The notes below the pieces were generated by a model. The model did not search any database. It worked only from the letters and a program-made list of their open reading frames with translations, and was not told the origin of the DNA. A stretch of 64,000 nucleotides of DNA from Candidatus Defluviilinea proxima. GTDB taxonomy: Bacteria > Chloroflexota > Anaerolineae > Anaerolineales > Villigracilaceae. Shown here in pieces: positions 50,258 through 58,200 of this stretch (the stretch's first letter is position 1; the number at the start of each line of letters is the position of its first letter). The stretch is from positions 3,301,501-3,365,500 of the forward strand of contig JADKIW010000001.1 in assembly GCA_016721115.1 (NCBI GenBank). Direction: 5' to 3'. The translations under genes were made by a program, and so were the position numbers.

Positions 50258-51071
50258 TATTACGATCAATACTGTTGTTGCCCGTCAGATATTGACAGGC
50301 TTTATACGATCTGAAGTGACGCGTGTTGGCTTTTCGCGCGTAGTGGTTGGTCTTTCAGGCGGCCTTGACTCTGCGCTTTCATTTGCGCTTGCCGTTGAAG
50401 CACTTGGACCTGAAAACGTATTGGCTGTGCGCATGCCATATCGTTTATCAAGCAGTGACTCGTTGGCACACGCTCAATTGATGATCGACCAGTATAAAAC
50501 TCCGAATGAGACGATAGAGATCACGGATATGGTCGAGCCGTTGTTCAAGCGCGATCCACAGATCACAAAACTGCGCATGGGAAATGCCATGGCACGGGCA
50601 CGTATGATCGTGTTATACGATCAATCAGAAGCGTTCAAAGGACTGGTGCTTGGCACATCCAACAAGACCGAGATCCTTCTAGGCTACTCCACATTGTGGG
50701 GTGATATGGCCTCGGCGATCAATCCCATTGGCGACTTGTATAAAACGCAAGCGAGACAATTGTCGAGTGCGTTGGGCGTCCCTGCGCCGATCATCGATAA
50801 GCCTCCTTCAGCAGATTTATGGGAGGGGCAAACGGACGAGAACGAACTCGGTTTTACATACGAGCAAGTGGATCGATTGCTTTACCTGTTGGTGGATCAT
50901 CGCTACAGCCCACAAGAATGTATCGAAGATGGCTTCGACCCGAAGTTCGTCAATGCGGTCACTACACGCGTTCGGCGAAATCAGTTTAAGCGTATGATGC
51001 CCCCAATCGCCAAGTTGAGCAACCGTACTATTGGCTACGACTTCCTCTATTTACGGGATTGGGGTACGTAA
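50250..51071 (+). CDS. nadE: NAD+ synthetase
   Basis: A 273-residue ATP-pyrophosphatase-type enzyme that amidates nicotinic acid adenine dinucleotide. The P-loop VVGLSGGLDSALSFALA (SGGxDS), RARMIVLYDQSEAFKGLVLG, GTSNKTEILLGYSTLWGD, NPIGDLYKTQARQL and KPPSADLWEGQTDENELGF are diagnostic. Start ATG at 50250 lies 8 bp inside the amidase gene, in another frame. This is the synthetase-only size, consistent with a split enzyme. A hairpin terminator (acgtaagg/ccttacgt, 51066-51093) follows. Confidence 0.96.
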   Translation: MVDITINTVVARQILTGFIRSEVTRVGFSRVVVGLSGGLDSALSFALAVEALGPENVLAVRMPYRLSSSDSLAHAQLMIDQYKTPNETIEITDMVEPLFKRDPQITKLRMGNAMARARMIVLYDQSEAFKGLVLGTSNKTEILLGYSTLWGDMASAINPIGDLYKTQARQLSSALGVPAPIIDKPPSADLWEGQTDENELGFTYEQVDRLLYLLVDHRYSPQECIEDGFDPKFVNAVTTRVRRNQFKRMMPPIAKLSNRTIGYDFLYLRDWGT

Positions 51072-51093
51072 GGCCAATGATTACCTTACGTTT
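51066..51093 (+). terminator. Terminator of nadE
   Basis: acgtaagg / ccttacgt stem with a 10-nt loop and TTTT, overlapping the stop codon region. Confidence 0.65.
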
Positions 51094-51127
51094 TCCATAC
51101 ACGTGACAAATGTCATGGGTTTGGCTG

Positions 51128-51156
51128 TTGACTTGTGATTTGAACAGTACTATACT
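51128..51156 (+). promoter_or_regulatory. Strong sigma-70-type promoter of the mini-ORF/SWIM unit
   Basis: TTGACT, a 17-nt spacer and TATACT. The start of transcription predicted 7 nt after the -10 box is exactly the A of an ATG at 51163. Confidence 0.75.
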
Positions 51157-51162
51157 GCCAAC

Positions 51163-51198
51163 ATGCGAATGGAAGATTACATAATCTGTTTTTGGTGA
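51163..51198 (+). CDS. Possible leaderless 11-residue mini-ORF
   Basis: ATG at the predicted start of transcription, then MRMEDYIICFW and TGA. A terminator hairpin (51204-51233) begins 5 nt after the stop, and a SWIM protein gene with its own ribosome site starts 27 nt after that. This layout could be a leader peptide with attenuation, or a ~70-nt small RNA. Nothing proves translation; there are no homologs I can call. Confidence 0.35.
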   Translation: MRMEDYIICFW

Positions 51199-51203
51199 CA
51201 CAA

Positions 51204-51233
51204 GGCACGCGTCTCATTGCGTGCCTTTTTGTT
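51204..51233 (+). terminator. Terminator between mini-ORF and SWIM gene
   Basis: aaggcacgcg / attgcgtgcctt stem with five T following. It lies between a strong promoter and the SWIM gene, so read-through or antitermination would be needed for the latter from this promoter. Confidence 0.85.
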
Positions 51234-51259
51234 TATCAACTTTCAAAAGGAGTTTCACT

Positions 51260-51505
51260 ATGGACTACGGACTGATCGGCAAGTTGGAAAAAGCAAAACG
51301 ATATGCAGAGGACCACACACGTTTTCGCTTCAACAAGTTTGAACTGACGTTCCACGGCGACAACAACGAGCACAATGTCAGCTATGGCAATGGCGTTTTT
51401 CACTGTGATTGCGAATTCTTTCTGACACATAAACGATGCGCCCATACTATAGCACTGGAAGAGTATTTGCTTAAAGGGATGATCGTGGAAACGGCTCAAT
51501 CCTAG
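51260..51505 (+). CDS. Small SWIM zinc-finger protein
   Basis: 81 residues from the ATG at 51260 (AAGGAG 8 nt upstream). The central part FHCDCEFFLTHKRCAHTIAL has the SWIM pattern CxC...CxH (C-D-C, then C-A-H), which binds zinc and contacts DNA or protein. An N-terminal helix (LIGKLEKAKRYAEDH) precedes it. It is made of little else but the finger. A terminator (51527-51555) follows. Its neighbours give no function; its expression may be governed by the promoter-terminator leader upstream. Confidence 0.8.
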   Translation: MDYGLIGKLEKAKRYAEDHTRFRFNKFELTFHGDNNEHNVSYGNGVFHCDCEFFLTHKRCAHTIALEEYLLKGMIVETAQS

Positions 51506-51526
51506 CCGATAACTGAAACAGCTTTC

Positions 51527-51555
51527 AACAGCCCTCTATCTCACGAGGGCTGTTT
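51527..51555 (+). terminator. Terminator of the SWIM gene
   Basis: acagccctc / gagggctgt stem, loop tatctcac, followed by ttcttt. Confidence 0.8.
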
Positions 51556-51631
51556 CTTTAAAATCTTATCCAGTTTGTGAGCGGCAAATAAGATTTATCA
51601 GAAAACAGGGGATTTCGATTAAAATTTGAAC

Positions 51632-52675
51632 ATGATGTCCAAAATCTCACGACGTGATTTTCTAAAACTCGGCGGTTTGAGCCTTGGTTCTTTCGCATTT
51701 ACACCATCGCTGACTAATTCTTTGGGCTTTGACGACAGCAACCTCGTCCGTGTGGCAACGAATCAAGTAAGCGTACACAGCCAACCCGATGACGAGAGTC
51801 GTATTACATCCACTTGGTATCGCGATGAATTACTTCACGTCTATGAAGAAGTAACTGTTGAGAAACCTACGTATAACCCAGTCTGGTATCGTGTGTGGGG
51901 TGGGTACATCCATCGTGCCCGTCTGCAAAAAGTCAAAGTTCTGTGGAATGAAACTCTTCCTTATCTTGAAGGTAATACGCCCCGACTTGTAGAAGTGACT
52001 GTCCCGTTTACACAACCCTGGCGTTCTACCAAAACTTATGGCTGGCAACAACTGGGCTTTCGTCTGTACTATAGTTCTGTCCATTGGGTGGATGCCGTTG
52101 AGAAAGGCCCGACGGGCGAAATCTGGTATCGGGTTTATGATGATCTGACAGGTTTCCCGTATCATATCAATCCGCTTCATGTGAAGCCCATTCCTTTGGC
52201 AGAATTGGCACCGATCACCCCTGAGGTCGAAGTCCAAAATAAGCGTGTTGAAGTGGACCTGACCACTCAGAAGCTTACAGCTTTTGAGTACGATAAATCT
52301 GTTTTTCAAGTGACTATTTCCTCGGGTATCCCGAACGGTCCGCGTGGCTCGAATGGTATTTCCACTAAAACGCCACAAGGACAATTCCGCATTCAAGAGA
52401 AAATGCCCGCCAAGCACATGGGGAATGGGAATCTTTTTGCCGATGCAGACGATTATGAGTTGCCTGGTGTCCCATGGACATGTTTCTTTACGGAACAAGG
52501 CCATGCCTTCCACGGAACCTATTGGCACGAGAATTTTGGTGTGCCTATGAGTCACGGTTGTATCAACATGCGAAACGAAGATGCCAAATGGCTCTTTCGT
52601 TGGGCTTTGCCTCCTCACCAAATCGGCCGGTCTACTAATCGCGGATATGGCACACCTGTGCTGATCCACTACTAA
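51632..52675 (+). CDS. Tat-exported L,D-transpeptidase (YkuD)
   Basis: 347 residues from the ATG at 51632. The Tat signal MMSKISRRDFLKLGGLSLGS holds the twin Arg. Residues ~40-100 resemble an SH3-type domain (VRVATNQVSVHSQPDDESRI). The YkuD catalytic domain (~215-347) starts KRVEVDLTTQKLTAFEYDKS and has HGTYWHENFGVPMSHGCINM, i.e. HGxx(14)S/THGCxN with the catalytic Cys. It forms 3-3 cross-links in peptidoglycan or anchors proteins. TAAAAT ends 6 nt before the ATG, a leaderless arrangement; the TTG at 51626 is between them. Confidence 0.9.
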   Translation: MMSKISRRDFLKLGGLSLGSFAFTPSLTNSLGFDDSNLVRVATNQVSVHSQPDDESRITSTWYRDELLHVYEEVTVEKPTYNPVWYRVWGGYIHRARLQKVKVLWNETLPYLEGNTPRLVEVTVPFTQPWRSTKTYGWQQLGFRLYYSSVHWVDAVEKGPTGEIWYRVYDDLTGFPYHINPLHVKPIPLAELAPITPEVEVQNKRVEVDLTTQKLTAFEYDKSVFQVTISSGIPNGPRGSNGISTKTPQGQFRIQEKMPAKHMGNGNLFADADDYELPGVPWTCFFTEQGHAFHGTYWHENFGVPMSHGCINMRNEDAKWLFRWALPPHQIGRSTNRGYGTPVLIHY

Positions 52676-52681
52676 ATATAT

Positions 52682-53905
52682 ATGCCATCCATACATTGGA
52701 CAGGGAAGCATCTTGCGTCACCGAAGCCTGCTTCTCTCATCACTGACTCGATCATATACCCAGGTGGGATTGGCTATCCAAAGGCCAAACCTAAAAGCCG
52801 ATTGATCCTTGGGGATAACCTTTCTGTTCTCGCGGCATTGCTCCCAGAGTATGAAGGGCGGATCAACCTTATCTACGCTGACCCTCCATTTTTTACAAAT
52901 CGTAAGTTCCCAGCGCGTGTCGGTCGTGGAGAAGATTCCCGCAAGCCTGATGAATGGGAATTGGTTGATGGGTATCAGGATGATTGGAATGATCTTGACG
53001 AATACCTTGATTTTCTCTATCAGCGCCTTGCGTTGATGGTTCGTCTCCTTGCTCCGAATGGGTCGCTGTATTTGCACCTCGATTGGCACGCCGATGCATA
53101 TGCGCGTCTCATTTTGGACGAGCTACTTGGCGCAGAAAACTTTCTAAACGAGATCATTTGGACATATCATGGTCCATCCCCGATTCGAAGCGCCTTCAAT
53201 CGCAAGCATGACACAATCCTTTCCTATGCAAAAGGAAAAGAATACACCTTTAACGCTGATGCTGTCCGCGAGCCCTATAATCAAAACACAGTTAATACAT
53301 TCAAATCTTCATCCAAGGCGGGCTTTGGTAAGGTGCCTGATCTGGAGCGCGGTAAAGTGCCTGAAGATTGGTGGTATTTCCCGGTTATCGCTCGTTTGCA
53401 CAATGAACGTACGGGGTATCCAACTCAAAAACCCAACGCTTTGCTTGAGAGAATTGTTTTAGCTTCTTCCAACCCAGGCGATATCGTTGCAGATTTCTTT
53501 TGTGGCTCTGGGACAACATCTTATGTCGCATCAAAGCATGGACGTCACTTTATTACCTGCGATGAGAATTTTCGCGCCATTCATACAACGCGCAATCGTT
53601 TGATTGAGAACAAAGCTGTTTTTTCTTTTGAACGTGACATGTCTTTTGCTGTACCGTTTTCGCCTTTGCCTAAGACGACCAAAGTCAATGTGTCGAAAGA
53701 TTTAATTTCATTGGATACAAAACTTGATCTAGATTATTGGGAAGTGGACCCCGCTTGGGATGGGAAAATATTCAAGAGTGTTGTACAGGCCAAACGTCCG
53801 ATACGAAGCGGGGATATTCCTCTGGAGTTAAAAACAAAAGTCGGAAGCAATGTCTGCATCCGACTGGTGACTGTCAAAGGAAAACAGTATCAACTAAACG
53901 TCTAA
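52682..53905 (+). CDS. DNA methyltransferase, orphan (adenine-N6/cytosine-N4 beta class)
   Basis: A 407-residue methyltransferase with motif IV before motif I (beta type): catalytic IYADPPFFTNR early (~64-72), SAM motif I DFFCGSGTTSYVAS late (~277-290), and GYPTQKPNALLERIV as motif X. KSRLILGDNLSVLAALLP and NGSLYLHLDW fit too. The C-terminal ~75 residues are a separate unit of unknown role. No endonuclease gene is adjacent, so it is probably a solitary methyltransferase. It starts 6 bp after the transpeptidase stop and its 3' end overlaps the convergent regulator by 12 bp. Confidence 0.92.
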   Translation: MPSIHWTGKHLASPKPASLITDSIIYPGGIGYPKAKPKSRLILGDNLSVLAALLPEYEGRINLIYADPPFFTNRKFPARVGRGEDSRKPDEWELVDGYQDDWNDLDEYLDFLYQRLALMVRLLAPNGSLYLHLDWHADAYARLILDELLGAENFLNEIIWTYHGPSPIRSAFNRKHDTILSYAKGKEYTFNADAVREPYNQNTVNTFKSSSKAGFGKVPDLERGKVPEDWWYFPVIARLHNERTGYPTQKPNALLERIVLASSNPGDIVADFFCGSGTTSYVASKHGRHFITCDENFRAIHTTRNRLIENKAVFSFERDMSFAVPFSPLPKTTKVNVSKDLISLDTKLDLDYWEVDPAWDGKIFKSVVQAKRPIRSGDIPLELKTKVGSNVCIRLVTVKGKQYQLNV

Positions 53906-54550
53906 GCGGTAACCAACACCGCGAATGGTCTTGAGAAACTTGGGGTTATTGGGGTCAAGCTCGATGGCACGTCTCAACCATGAGATATGAACATCCAACG
54001 TGCGTGTGTCACCCGTATAATTTGTTTCCCATACTTTTTTGAATAGGGACTCGCGCTCGACAACTTCTCCGTGTTTATCCATCAAAATATTTAGAAGAGT
54101 GATCAATCGTGGTGTAAGCTTTGTGCTCTTGCCGAGACAGCGAACACGTTTGTGTTCAAGGTCAAGTTGGATCGGCCCGGCGTTGACAACATTTTTACCG
54201 TCACTGGGTAGAAGTGCTTTGATACGATTGACAAGTTTTTGCACAGTGAATGGCAGAGCGAGAATGGATTCTGCCAAGTCCGCATCCACTGGCTTTTCTT
54301 TTTCAAGGATGAGAATAATAGGAAGCTTGGGATCTTTCTTGCGAACAGAAAGACAAATACGAATGCCAGTGCTTCTTAATGAAGCGGCATTAATGACAAC
54401 CAGGCTTGGATTGATCTGTTTGATCTTTGTAACAGCCTGACTTCCATTTTGAAATGAACGAATATCAAATCCCTTCTTTTGCAAATCATTTGCAAAAGAA
54501 GGGATTTCTGCGTGTCGTCCTTCGATGACCAGGATGGTTGCTTTTTTCAT
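53894..54550 (-). CDS. OmpR-type regulator with degenerate receiver
   Basis: 218 residues. The N-terminal ~115 follow a receiver fold, but the key residues are lost: the acid pair after strand 1 reads IEGR, the phospho-Asp site reads VVINAAS, and the switch Lys in the last loop is a Phe (LPFTVQKL). So phosphorylation is not expected. The C-terminal winged helix is intact: IQLDLEHKRVRCLGKSTKLT, HGEVVERESLFKKVWE, DTRTLDVHISWLRRAIE and FLKTIRGVGYRLDV. No kinase gene lies nearby. A TATAAT (54618-54623, minus strand) upstream gives a ~65-nt leader. It overlaps the methyltransferase 3' end. Confidence 0.88.
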   Translation of the reverse strand: MKKATILVIEGRHAEIPSFANDLQKKGFDIRSFQNGSQAVTKIKQINPSLVVINAASLRSTGIRICLSVRKKDPKLPIILILEKEKPVDADLAESILALPFTVQKLVNRIKALLPSDGKNVVNAGPIQLDLEHKRVRCLGKSTKLTPRLITLLNILMDKHGEVVERESLFKKVWETNYTGDTRTLDVHISWLRRAIELDPNNPKFLKTIRGVGYRLDV

Positions 54551-54774
54551 TGGTTTGAAAATTAATTTTAATAAATAATGACTTGCTAATAGTTTATATC
54601 TGTCTTGCTGAGAATCATTATACCTTAAATCTTAACAAAAGTTTTCTTGCAAGGTCATTGAATTTTTTAAGGTGACGCTCATTAAACTACAAATCAAAAT
54701 TCTTATCAAGATATGCCATATGAGATTGGTACTATTGTCTTCGTGAGATTCTTGTGTAATTTTTTCATGATTGC

Positions 54775-54803
54775 TTGACACCCCCTGATGGCTATGGTAA
54801 TAT
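54775..54803 (+). promoter_or_regulatory. tRNA-fMet promoter
   Basis: Consensus TTGACA, a 17-nt spacer and TAATAT, 20 nt upstream of the tRNA. The 54551-54774 stretch before it is AT-rich and shows no gene. Confidence 0.8.
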
Positions 54804-54823
54804 CGGCGGGCTTTACTAAACGA

Positions 54824-54895
54824 TGCGGGGTGGAGCAGTGGCAGCTCGTCGGGCTCATAACCCGAAGGTCGCAGGTTCAAATCCTGCCCCCGCTA
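54824..54895 (+). tRNA. Initiator tRNA-fMet(CAT)
   Basis: About 72 nt before CCA. Anticodon stem-loop tcggg-ctcataa-cccga has the three G:C pairs specific to initiator tRNA. The first acceptor pair (T1, 54824; T72, 54894) cannot pair, a second initiator trait. T arm gcagg-ttcaaat-cctgc. CCA is not encoded. Confidence 0.95.
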
Positions 54896-54905
54896 CTAAA
54901 CAATC

Positions 54906-54949
54906 AAAGACCGCCAGACTATGTTAATTTGAGTAGTCTGGCGGTCTTT
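54906..54949 (+). terminator. Terminator of tRNA-fMet
   Basis: A 16-bp perfect stem aaagaccgccagacta / tagtctggcggtcttt with a 12-nt loop. Confidence 0.9.
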
Positions 54950-54983
54950 GATTCAAAGAGACTTCAACAAAAGGAAATTTTCA

Positions 54984-55043
54984 ATGAAACAACGATCTCA
55001 AGGCTTGAGTATCAGTAAGCATTACCGGGTTCTTGCAATATAA
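54984..55043 (+). CDS. Possible 19-residue ORF
   Basis: AAAGGA about 8 nt upstream of an ATG, encoding MKQRSQGLSISKHYRVLAI and TAA. No family is recognised. It stands alone in the 377-bp gap between the tRNA and the giant gene. It could be a real small gene or the stub of a decayed one. Beyond it (55044-55237) I see no further gene. Confidence 0.25.
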   Translation: MKQRSQGLSISKHYRVLAI

Positions 55044-55237
55044 GAGTGCAGAAGGTCCGCATCCGTAACAGTGTCTGGTTACGAACGTGATATTTTTAGA
55101 GTAGATGTCTGTGACATCGGATATGTCGGGACGCTAATTTGTATTTGAGAATGGACAATATTTGCCCCTGGATACTCTAATTGGGCCCTAATAAGAAATT
55201 GTTAGATTTCTGTCGTAGTGTTGTAACAAAGTCGCAC

Positions 55238-55266
55238 TTGCTGATTGATTCTTCTTATGCGATAAT
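55238..55266 (+). promoter_or_regulatory. Promoter of the giant membrane protein gene
   Basis: TTGCTG, a 17-nt spacer and GATAAT with an upstream TGC (extended -10). The -10 box is 6 nt from the ATG at 55273, so the mRNA is likely leaderless. Confidence 0.7.
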
Positions 55267-55272
55267 GAATCC

Positions 55273-58200
55273 ATGCACTGCCCACGGTGTAGGCACTCCG
55301 ACTTCATCTTAGATGGGACCTGCTCAAAATGTGGTTTTCATGGGGATCCCAACCAAATCGAGGAACTCTCTCGGCTGGATTGGCTATTGAGCGAGATGGA
55401 TACGTGGGTCGAACAGGGCATCCTCAAAAATTTTCCCAAACATCTGCAAAAACATTATCAAGCCCGTCAACAGGAAGTCAAGTCTAAGCTGTGGTTGACG
55501 TATGTCCGATTTACACCTGAAGAGGCGGAAAAGGCGTGGACGGAACTTCGTCATCATGAGGTTCTGTTTGAGCAAATCGAAATATGGTCGAAGGCTGGCT
55601 GGGTTAAGTCGGGTTTCCTCCCCCGTTATTATGCACGCCTGCTGGAATTACAAGCGCGTCTTGAGGGAAATGACAGGCCGCAGACAGAAGTTTCTCCACC
55701 CACAAGGCTGGATGAACTCAGCTTTCTCGAAGAAGCCGTTCAACGCCTAATATTGAGGGGTGACTTTAGTTCCTTAACAGCGCAGGGGAAAGTGTTGAGC
55801 CAGTTGTCGGCAGAGAAGAGCCAACTGGAAAGCGCACTCAGACCTCCTGTCAAGAAAGAAGCGGAAAGGCCAATTCAAAAAAAGGAGACGGCCACACTTT
55901 CTCCTCATCCCGAGACTGTTCCTGCTGTCCCCGCGCCTCCACGTCCGCCTTTGCGTGAACGGTTGTGGCGCTCGATCCTTTCTGAACGAACGTTACAGGC
56001 ATTGCTCTTTCTCGGCATCTTCTTGTTGTTCGTCGCAGCGGTCTCGTTCGTCGTTTGGGGCTGGGAGGATTTCCCGCCACCTGTTCGTGTTGCCATCCCT
56101 TTTGGCTTCACTGCGTTATTCTTTGTTCTTGGACAGGTTGTACGCACCAAGACACATTTAGATCGTTCTGCACTTGCGCTCAGCGCCATCGCCGCGTTGT
56201 TGATTCCCATCGACTCATACACCATCTATGCCAATTACGGTTCGCCACCTGCTGGATGGGCTGAGTTCTGGTTGATTACATCGCTTGCCTGTTTGATTGC
56301 TTACATCCTTTCTGCGCTCTACATCCAAAGCCGCTTCTTCGGATATATTACAGGACTCGCCGCGGGAAGCACATTGCTCTCCCTCATCGAAGTGACAACA
56401 GACATTTCACGTGACTGGTACTCCGCTGCGATTTCTATTCTCGCTGTGGTTATGATCATTTTGGGAACAAGGATCTCTCATCATCCCCGACCTGGTCGCT
56501 GGCAAGTCTTCGCTGATCCTTTTCGATATCTGGCGCTTTGGATTCCTGCCGCTGCAATGCCGCTGACGTTGGGTCTGCGCCTCATCACGCGCGACACTTT
56601 CGACACACTTCACTACGCCATGTCGGTCAACTGGTTTCTTGGCGGATTCATTTTCGGTTGGGGCGCAATCTATCATCGCAGTCGCAGTCTAGGCATCCTC
56701 GCCGCGATCACATTGCCAATCTCGGTTTATATGGCGCAGGGAGCTATCTTCTATCATGCAGATATCAATCCTGCCTGGCACGCATTAGGATTGACCTGTT
56801 TGACTCCGCTGTACGTGTTTACGGGATACAAATTATCCTCCTTCAAGGATGATGAAGTCCTTTCCTCGCATGGACACACTGCCACGCGCTGGGGCACTGC
56901 CCTCATCATCATTGCCGCACTGCTTTCATTGACCGATCTCCACAGTGGAACAGCCGCAGCCGTATCTCATGGAGTTTTGGTTTTCAGTACTGCCCTCTCT
57001 GCAATGCTCTGGCAGAAACCACGCTCGCTTTACGGGACATCTTTCTTCTCGTTCACCGCGTCCACATTTGCTATGACCGAGTTGAACCTTAACTTGAATC
57101 AAGTTGGGGTTGGGTGGGCGTCACTGGCAATTCTCCATATCCTTCTTGTTCTCAGGCTTTCACGCCCATCGCCAAATCTTGAACATAGAACACCATTCCT
57201 GCGGACCCTTGTCATCGCGGCATATTTCATTGCTGTATTGTCAATTCTCCCGCCACTTTTCCTCTATGAAGGACAGTTACTTGCATATGCTTTGGGCAAC
57301 TGGATCGCCCTTTCGGCATGGGGCGCTTATCTTGCTCATCGTGGACAGGTCGGCTTCAATCCGCTTCAACCTGTGGAGAAACCGCGTTTATTCAAAGACC
57401 TGATCAACACGGGTGCGATCTATCACTGGTTAGCCAGTTTGCCGCTTCCGTTCTGGGTGTGGATCGTGAACAGGAATAACGAATTCCCAGATTATGTGCT
57501 TCCGCTATTGTTAATTGGTCTCGCTTGGTTGATGGTGCTTTTAAGTCATCGCTTGAATTCCGTTGCAAGAGAATTCTATCTTCCCTGGCGCTTAACTGGA
57601 TTAACCGTCAGCGTCGTTGCTTTGATGATTGCATTCGCAAATGCTTCAGACGGTTATGTTCTGCCCATTACATTGCTTGCCGCTGGAGTGTTGTATTTCA
57701 CCGACACGTTGTTATCACAGGAACGATTGGGCTTCTACCCTGCGGGACTCGTCACTGCATGGGGTCTTTGGCACATTCTCGACCATGCTGAAGTAAATAA
57801 TGAAGTTATCACCTTCGCATTATGTTTTCTGGTAGCAATCTATTTCATTGCGGGGCTTGAGGCAGAACGCAGAAAATTATCCTTCGGGAGATATGACTTC
57901 CTTGCACCGCTGTATCACACAGCCCACTTGATAGCGCTGATTGTCCTCGCGCGAATATATTTCAACTTTTTGCTTGATATTATCGGCGCTGAAGAATGGA
58001 CGGACACCCAACAACTCTGGGGCGCGGCAGATCAGTTATTACTTGGCGTGATCTACGGTATCTTTGCATGGGGGCGGTATCAGGAATTCTGGGGTCACAT
58101 TGCTGCATGGCTTGGCATGGCTGGAGGCGGATTTATCGCCATCATTTACAGCCGTGGACATGGCTCCCTCGCCGCCAAAGGTGCGATCATCGCAGTTCTA

